The notes under the pieces are model-generated. The model made no database searches and was not told the DNA's origin. It worked only from the letters and a program-made list of their open reading frames with translations. From contig CAYTUV010000020.1 in assembly GCA_964441505.1 (NCBI GenBank), forward strand, positions 1 through 64,000: a stretch of DNA of 64,000 nt, read 5' to 3'. Made by a program: the position numbers and the translations under genes. The DNA comes from Fen-1258 sp964441505 (GTDB taxonomy: Bacteria > Bacteroidota > Ignavibacteria > Ignavibacteriales > Melioribacteraceae). The number at the start of each line of letters is the position of its first letter. The stretch's first letter is position 1. Positions 60,112-64,000 of this stretch are shown in pieces.

Positions 60112-60378
60112 TCAGAAAATGGAGACCGGTTTCGTCTTCCGCTTGCGGAATAAAATCGTATTAATTGCATCATATGACCTATGATATTTTTCTGATAGCT
60201 GAAAGATTGATTCGATTTGGTTGTTTGTTTTACGTAACTCTAAATATTCGGATTTGATTTGCAAATTTCGAAGGACCAGTTCATTGATCAAGCCATGAGA
60301 CTGGAATTTTTTGAATTGAGGATTGGATTGTAGTTTAACGATATTCAAACTAAAATTATTTATTACTCCAAATGCCAA
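60112..60378 (-). CDS. Hypothetical protein with a possible helix-turn-helix end
   Basis: An 88-residue frame starting at TTG 60378, overlapping the nuclease gene end by 23 bases. The C-terminal segment SIFQLSEKYHRSYDAINTIL plus FRKRK looks like a helix-turn-helix ending a small regulator. The start is weak and the first residues reuse nuclease codons. I cannot name a family. Confidence 0.45.
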   Translation of the reverse strand: MAFGVINNFSLNIVKLQSNPQFKKFQSHGLINELVLRNLQIKSEYLELRKTNNQIESIFQLSEKYHRSYDAINTILFRKRKTKPVSIF

Positions 60379-60886
60379 GTTTCTTTTTTCTTGCAGTGTT
60401 TCTGAGATTGTAGAATAAACTGTAATAACGTTTTTCTTTTGTGTAGTAACTGATACGCGCTAGACCATTTTTAAGAAGTTCTGTTTGAACGAATACAGAA
60501 TCTTTTCCTTTAGAATCTGTCAACCACACATATGCAAGTAACCTTCCGAAAATATCAAATGCTCTTCCATCGAAAGATAGTTTAACAGTTTTGTGTTCGA
60601 TTAATGATTTAGTTTTTTCAGATGCTTCTTTTGAGAATGATTCTGCATGTTTATTCTGTCTGGCAATTTCAGGGCAATCAATACCAAGTATTCTTACACG
60701 TTGGGAATCTGAAAGAACAAATGTATCTCCATCAATAACCCGGGACACAAATGCTTTCTTAGAGAAGTTGTAAGGATAGGAGAATTTCGGATTTTGACCG
60801 AGCAGCTGTGTTGAGAGTAAGAGCAAGAATATGAGCAAGAGCAAGATATTTTTTCCCGCAAAGCGGGATTTCACATCGTTCAACAT
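60356..60886 (-). CDS. Secreted thermonuclease (SNase-like)
   Basis: A 176-residue nuclease. The N-terminus is membrane-targeting: ILLLLIFLLLLSTQLLGQ (about residues 14-31) followed by the mature SNase domain with VIDGDTFVLSDSQRVRILGI and DCPEIARQ, carrying the catalytic arginine and acidic residues. FDIFGRLLAYV is the second half of the active site. It should cut DNA and RNA outside the cytoplasm. The ATG at 60886 and the first 11 codons come from a dispersed repeat, which also supplies the start of the thiolase gene at 19022 in another reading frame. Confidence 0.9.
   Translation of the reverse strand: MLNDVKSRFAGKNILLLLIFLLLLSTQLLGQNPKFSYPYNFSKKAFVSRVIDGDTFVLSDSQRVRILGIDCPEIARQNKHAESFSKEASEKTKSLIEHKTVKLSFDGRAFDIFGRLLAYVWLTDSKGKDSVFVQTELLKNGLARISYYTKEKRYYSLFYNLRNTARKKKLGIWSNK
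60855..60886 (-). repeat. Dispersed repeat forming the start of the nuclease gene
   Basis: Read on the minus strand it begins ATGTTGAACGATGTG, ends in the hairpin CCCGCTTTGCGGG, and matches 19029-19060 at 30 of 32 positions. The start codon of the nuclease is the first base triplet of the repeat. Confidence 0.8.
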
Positions 60887-61431
60887 AATTCAATTTCTTT
60901 TTGAGAAAATTTAATTCAAGATTAGGAAGTGTGCAACGCTCGATGTTTATGATTTGTTTTCTTTTGTTATTACAAGTGATGAAATATTGAGTGAGTTTGT
61001 GAAAATGAGAAAATCTAAAGATTAGATTCTCGCATTCGTATGAATGACAGAGTGTTGCGAAGTGGAGTGTGTGTGGCAAAGCCACGACACGAAACGAGCG
61101 ACAGAATCACATGTAAGCGAACGGAGGTGTGTGGGAATCCACGACCGGAGTGAGCGATGATGAGGCGATTAGTATTCTTTAGTGCCGAGTTTGCATAATG
61201 CAACATTATGCTGAAATGACAGAACTACTAAGACGAATTTGTTGGGAATACTCAAAGCCTTTGGCATAATGTTCGTTATGTAATACTGGCTGTCACATGC
61301 CCCGATGAGCTGAGACCTCACACAAAAGGTTGCTTGCTTATAAAATTTCCTATCTGATGTAAGGTGAATTACAGTGTAGTTATAATTGCGAATTGAGAGT
61401 TTAGAATTGAGAATTTAGATTTGAGAATGTG
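60887..61431. other. Intergenic region with several short repeats
   Basis: No gene I can support. Features seen: two imperfect copies of a unit with a GTGGCAAAGCCAC or GTGGGAATCCAC hairpin and GAGCGA words (about 61062-61105 and 61123-61163), a perfect palindrome GCATAATG-CAA-CATTATGC (61193-61211), and a 14-base tandem unit AATTGAGAATTTAG with three partial copies at 61391-61432. Confidence 0.55.
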
Positions 61432-61716
61432 ATGAATGATAATATTTATTTGTGGATTATCGGAGGACTTTTGGGCTTGGTGAATATGTTGTTCTGGTCC
61501 AGGATAAAAAGGATTGAGAAAGATGTTGATGAAGCGAAAAAGAAATCATCTTCGATTGAGAGGAATTATTTGTCCCGGTTTGAAGAGCTACATAATAAAT
61601 TGAGTGAAGTTGAGAAGAATATTATCCGGGAGATTTACAACATAAAGCTAGCGGCAATCAGTGCTTCGACTAAGCTCAGCACAGGCAATCAGCTTTCAGA
61701 AAAAGAAGGAGGATAA
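61432..61716 (+). CDS. Small membrane protein beside the holin gene
   Basis: A 94-residue protein: one N-terminal membrane helix (IYLWIIGGLLGLVNMLFW, residues about 4-21), then a charged coiled coil rich in lysine and glutamate. Proteins of this shape are common next to phage holins and tail modules. ATG 61432 lies three bases after a GTG and next to a 14-base repeat. It ends two bases before the holin ATG, so they are probably co-expressed. Confidence 0.6.
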   Translation: MNDNIYLWIIGGLLGLVNMLFWSRIKRIEKDVDEAKKKSSSIERNYLSRFEELHNKLSEVEKNIIREIYNIKLAAISASTKLSTGNQLSEKEGG

Positions 61717-61717
61717 A

Positions 61718-62113
61718 ATGGGAGTGTTGGATTTTTTAAGTGGAGTTGTAAAACCAATTACTGATTTAATTGATAATCTTACAACAACTGATGAAGAGCG
61801 CGGAAAATTACAAAATGAGTTGACGAAAATTGAGAATGAGTTTTTAGGTAAGGCATTGGAATATGAAGCGAAGCTTCTTGATTCGCAGGGAAGGATTGTT
61901 GAAGCGGAGGCGAAAGGACAAAGCTGGCTGCAGAGAATTTGGAGGCCAATTACGATGCTTACTTTTTTGATTCTTGTTGTTTGTGATTCTTTTGGATGGC
62001 TTGCATTTCGTTTAAGTAATGAAGCATGGACTTTATTACAAATCGGGTTGGGTGGGTATGTAGTTGGCAGGACAGGGGAAAAGATTGTTGAGAAAATTAG
62101 AACAAAGGATTGA
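61718..62113 (+). CDS. Three-helix holin-like protein (gene-transfer-agent type)
   Basis: A 131-residue protein. The N-terminal amphipathic part (GVLDFLSGVVKPITDLIDNL) and the helical linker are followed by ILVVCDSFGWLAFRL-type membrane helices from about residue 80. The pattern matches the holin family of gene-transfer agents and some phages. AAGGAGGATAAA precedes the ATG at 61718. It would release particles by making membrane pores; no capsid or tail genes are in the window, so the element is a remnant or extends beyond the window's genes. Confidence 0.7.
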   Translation: MGVLDFLSGVVKPITDLIDNLTTTDEERGKLQNELTKIENEFLGKALEYEAKLLDSQGRIVEAEAKGQSWLQRIWRPITMLTFLILVVCDSFGWLAFRLSNEAWTLLQIGLGGYVVGRTGEKIVEKIRTKD

Positions 62114-62296
62114 AAGGATTTACCGTCAATGATGCAACTCTGTAGCAATTCCGTTGGCAAGTTCACTAATAAAATAATTTGAACCTTTTTTGAGCCGTTT
62201 GAACCTTTTAATTAAATGGGGGACGTCCTATTTGGAATAATGATGATAATTATCTTATCCGCCAGATAACCGCCATAACCGCCATGAATCCGCCAT

Positions 62297-63619
62297 TTAA
62301 CCGCCAACTCTTAGTATATAATGGGTTCCTTTTTTGTCCCCGACTTTTACAATAAGGTTTTGGTTGACAAGTTCATCCAAATCACGTAATGAAGTTCTTT
62401 CAGAAATATTACAAATTGTTTGATAATCTTTATTCGTAATACGATTTTTTTCTTTTAGGAAGAGAACAGCTTTTATTTGGCGTTCGTTCAAGTCCAATTT
62501 GTGCAATTGCTCTTCTGTGAAAAGGTCTTTGTATAATGTGACAGAAAAACCACCATACATTTCTTTCATTTCTGGTTCAGGCAGTTCGGCTTCTTTGCAC
62601 GCATCTAGTATTTTTAATGTTCCTCTTCCCCAAGCGTCGATGTATCCACCTTTGAAACAAACATCTGCAATCAATGGATTACGAGGACGGGAAGGATGCT
62701 GCAGCTTTAAAATTTCGTTGGTCAATCCTTCAGGAAGAATTCCTTCGTTCCAGATATTAAATTTATCATCATACATTCTGATTTGAATTGTTGAACCGGA
62801 ATAACTTTTATGCACAAGTGCATTTAGCAACATTTCCCGGAGAGCCGCAACCGGATATTCTCCTTTTTCAATGCGAAGAAGACCTTCAAAATCAACAGAC
62901 TTAATGAAAAATTTTCTATTCAATTGGAGAAGAACTTCCTTGAGTAGATGAAATAGATTTCCTTCTTCAACTTCTTGGAATTTTAGATCGTCATCACTTT
63001 TGCCAAAGCGACCGATTTTAACGGAAACATTAGGATAAAATTTACCAGGATCTTTTCCGAAAAGAATAATTGCCGCGCGCTTGATTTGCGAACCGTTGGT
63101 GAGTCGAAGTTTTTCTAAAAGCTGATTTGTGTTTAATCCATTAGTATCTGGAAGGCGGCCGCTTTTCTCCGCAACTTTCAAGAATTCGGAAATTGCACTT
63201 TCATCGATGTCGTTAATTGTTGCTCTATCTTCGATAACATCGTCCCAGGTTCTACCGGATTTTCTTAACAGGAATTCGTTTAACGGCGTACCTGTTAATT
63301 CTGAGGTTATGCTGCCGGTTCTAAAATAATATCTTCCTCTGAGAGAGATTGCAACGGAATAGGATTGTGTGATTATTTCAATAAAGTATTTTGATTTATC
63401 CCGCTTAAGATTTACTTCAGAGGTTATACCAAGGTGGTTTTTAATCTTATTAGGAAGATCATCCATTAATTTTTTGCGATCCGAAAGGTCTATTGTATTA
63501 CCGTTGTCGTCTTTACCAATAAAGAGCGTACCGCCTTGAGAATTGGCGAAGCCGCAAATTGCTTTAAGATATTCATCATGCCAACTTTGTTTATACTCTA
63601 TGTTCTGATGTTCGGGCAT
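62297..63619 (-). CDS. AlbA_2 (Schlafen-type) DNA-binding regulator with ATPase-like domain
   Basis: A 440-residue protein. The N-terminal AlbA_2 domain includes YKQSWHDEYLKAICGFANSQ and GGTLFIGKDDNG. The middle has the HATPase_c_4 region (ALREMLLNALVHKSYSGSTI). The C-terminus has a winged helix with KEKNRITNKDYQTICNISER. Members act as transcription regulators or nucleic-acid-binding ATPases, often near mobile DNA and defence genes. It is followed 183 bases later, on the opposite strand, by the holin gene. Confidence 0.88.
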   Translation of the reverse strand: MPEHQNIEYKQSWHDEYLKAICGFANSQGGTLFIGKDDNGNTIDLSDRKKLMDDLPNKIKNHLGITSEVNLKRDKSKYFIEIITQSYSVAISLRGRYYFRTGSITSELTGTPLNEFLLRKSGRTWDDVIEDRATINDIDESAISEFLKVAEKSGRLPDTNGLNTNQLLEKLRLTNGSQIKRAAIILFGKDPGKFYPNVSVKIGRFGKSDDDLKFQEVEEGNLFHLLKEVLLQLNRKFFIKSVDFEGLLRIEKGEYPVAALREMLLNALVHKSYSGSTIQIRMYDDKFNIWNEGILPEGLTNEILKLQHPSRPRNPLIADVCFKGGYIDAWGRGTLKILDACKEAELPEPEMKEMYGGFSVTLYKDLFTEEQLHKLDLNERQIKAVLFLKEKNRITNKDYQTICNISERTSLRDLDELVNQNLIVKVGDKKGTHYILRVGG

Positions 63620-63629
63620 ATATCTTGTA

Positions 63630-63959
63630 TTAAATATGATTATTCAAATAATTATTAACATCATTATAATAAATTTGGATCCAAGCGGCAAAGTGATTAA
63701 TGCTAAGATTTAATTCCCTAAACTTATCCCAATATTTTTTTGCTAAATCTTTGAGGTCGAAAAAGGAAGAATATTTTGCCATTCGAATTAACATCGGTGG
63801 AACTTCCGGATGCTTTAAGAATTTTTGTATTTCTATATCCACTTTTCCGAACCTCACTAACATCAATTGCTTTAGAGTGTTAATTATTTCATAAGGCCAT
63901 GAATTGTAACTTAAGCCTAAACATTCGTCTAAATAATTGAGCTCAGACTCCAAGGCCAT
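63630..63959 (-). CDS. Hypothetical protein
   Basis: A 109-residue, mostly helical protein with many aromatic residues. No domain is recognised. It lies ten bases upstream of the AlbA_2 gene on the same strand and may share its transcript. ATG at 63959 is the first possible start, but the window ends 41 bases further on, so its upstream context is not fully visible. Confidence 0.55.
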   Translation of the reverse strand: MALESELNYLDECLGLSYNSWPYEIINTLKQLMLVRFGKVDIEIQKFLKHPEVPPMLIRMAKYSSFFDLKDLAKKYWDKFRELNLSINHFAAWIQIYYNDVNNYLNNHI

Positions 63960-64000
63960 AATTATGTTGCACGATGAAAGATAAATATCAGTTATTTCAT

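Noticed and set aside
60759..61085. 108-codon minus-strand frame overlapping the nuclease start
   Set aside because: It reads through a dispersed repeat (VERCEIPLCG) and intergenic DNA in the wrong frame and has no family resemblance.
61193..61286. Possible second attC site around the GCATAATG palindrome and CATAATGTTCGTTATG
   Set aside because: The boxes do not pair in the attC order and no matching long inner arms are present; a simple palindrome is the better description.

Overview
The window looks like a piece of a draft chromosome from an anaerobic or facultatively anaerobic, AT-rich bacterium of the Bacteroidota/Chlorobiota side of the tree, most likely an Ignavibacteria-type organism. 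The assignment is an inference from gene content: a MreD-MrdA-RodA cluster, DUF2851, a PyrF of the 275-residue type, KorAB, EtfAB, HydG/HydE, tandem Lol-type permeases, AbiE, GxxExxY and ORF6N proteins, and many short dispersed repeats typical of that group. No rRNA or taxon marker is present to prove it. A 100-N scaffold gap lies at 14850-14949. I saw no CRISPR array.

Layout. 1-4398: cell-elongation genes (mreC tail, mreD, mrdA, rodA) and pyrF. 4499-13319: housekeeping and energy genes (DUF2851, bifunctional nuclease, etfA/etfB, clpS, a YchF-like GTPase, pepD, an acyl-CoA synthetase). 13452-15516: a lipoprotein, a SET protein, then an unusual block in which tRNA-Cys is followed by two GIY-YIG nuclease genes alternating with 3' fragments of tRNA-Cys. 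15599-20616: DUF2179 protein, pcm, miaA and an archaeal-type HMG-CoA synthase / thiolase / DUF35 trio. 20617-26514: accessory region with an attC-like site, a cupin gene, a large DUF5916 protein, a cassette-like lipoprotein gene and an AbiE toxin-antitoxin pair framed by direct repeats. 26535-28760: an AtuA-type protein split into two genes, with a GxxExxY gene and its flanking repeats wedged between. 28845-42259: prfB (with a programmed frameshift at UAA), small signalling and repair genes, nadE, dsbD, korAB, nrnA, pepA, ORF6N. 42367-46428: a LysE exporter and a lipoprotein-release ABC system (lolD and two permeases). 46548-47114: tRNA cluster Pro-Arg-His-Glu plus a disrupted tRNA-Glu copy. 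47183-53389: acyltransferase, LD-carboxypeptidase, HydG, HydE, a TPR lipoprotein, DUF58. 53386-57456: a decaying sugar locus (IS481 remnant, symporter remnant, broken galactokinase-like gene) followed by an intact nucleotidyltransferase and epimerase. 57589-64000: tRNA(CAU) followed by a phage- or ICE-like remnant (ArdC-like, DUF6266-like, secreted nuclease, holin) and an AlbA_2 regulator.

How the genes fit together. EtfAB, KorAB and the acyl-CoA synthetase point to acyl-CoA and 2-oxoacid metabolism linked to flavin and ferredoxin pools. HydG and HydE make parts of the [FeFe]-hydrogenase cofactor, so a hydrogenase is expected elsewhere. The thiolase, HMG-CoA synthase and DUF35 proteins probably form one complex making HMG-CoA. 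The most unusual material is the mobile and repetitive DNA: the tRNA-Cys/GIY-YIG tandem, an attC-like site, a repeat that supplies start codons and N-termini to two unrelated genes, and repeat-bounded GxxExxY and AbiE modules.
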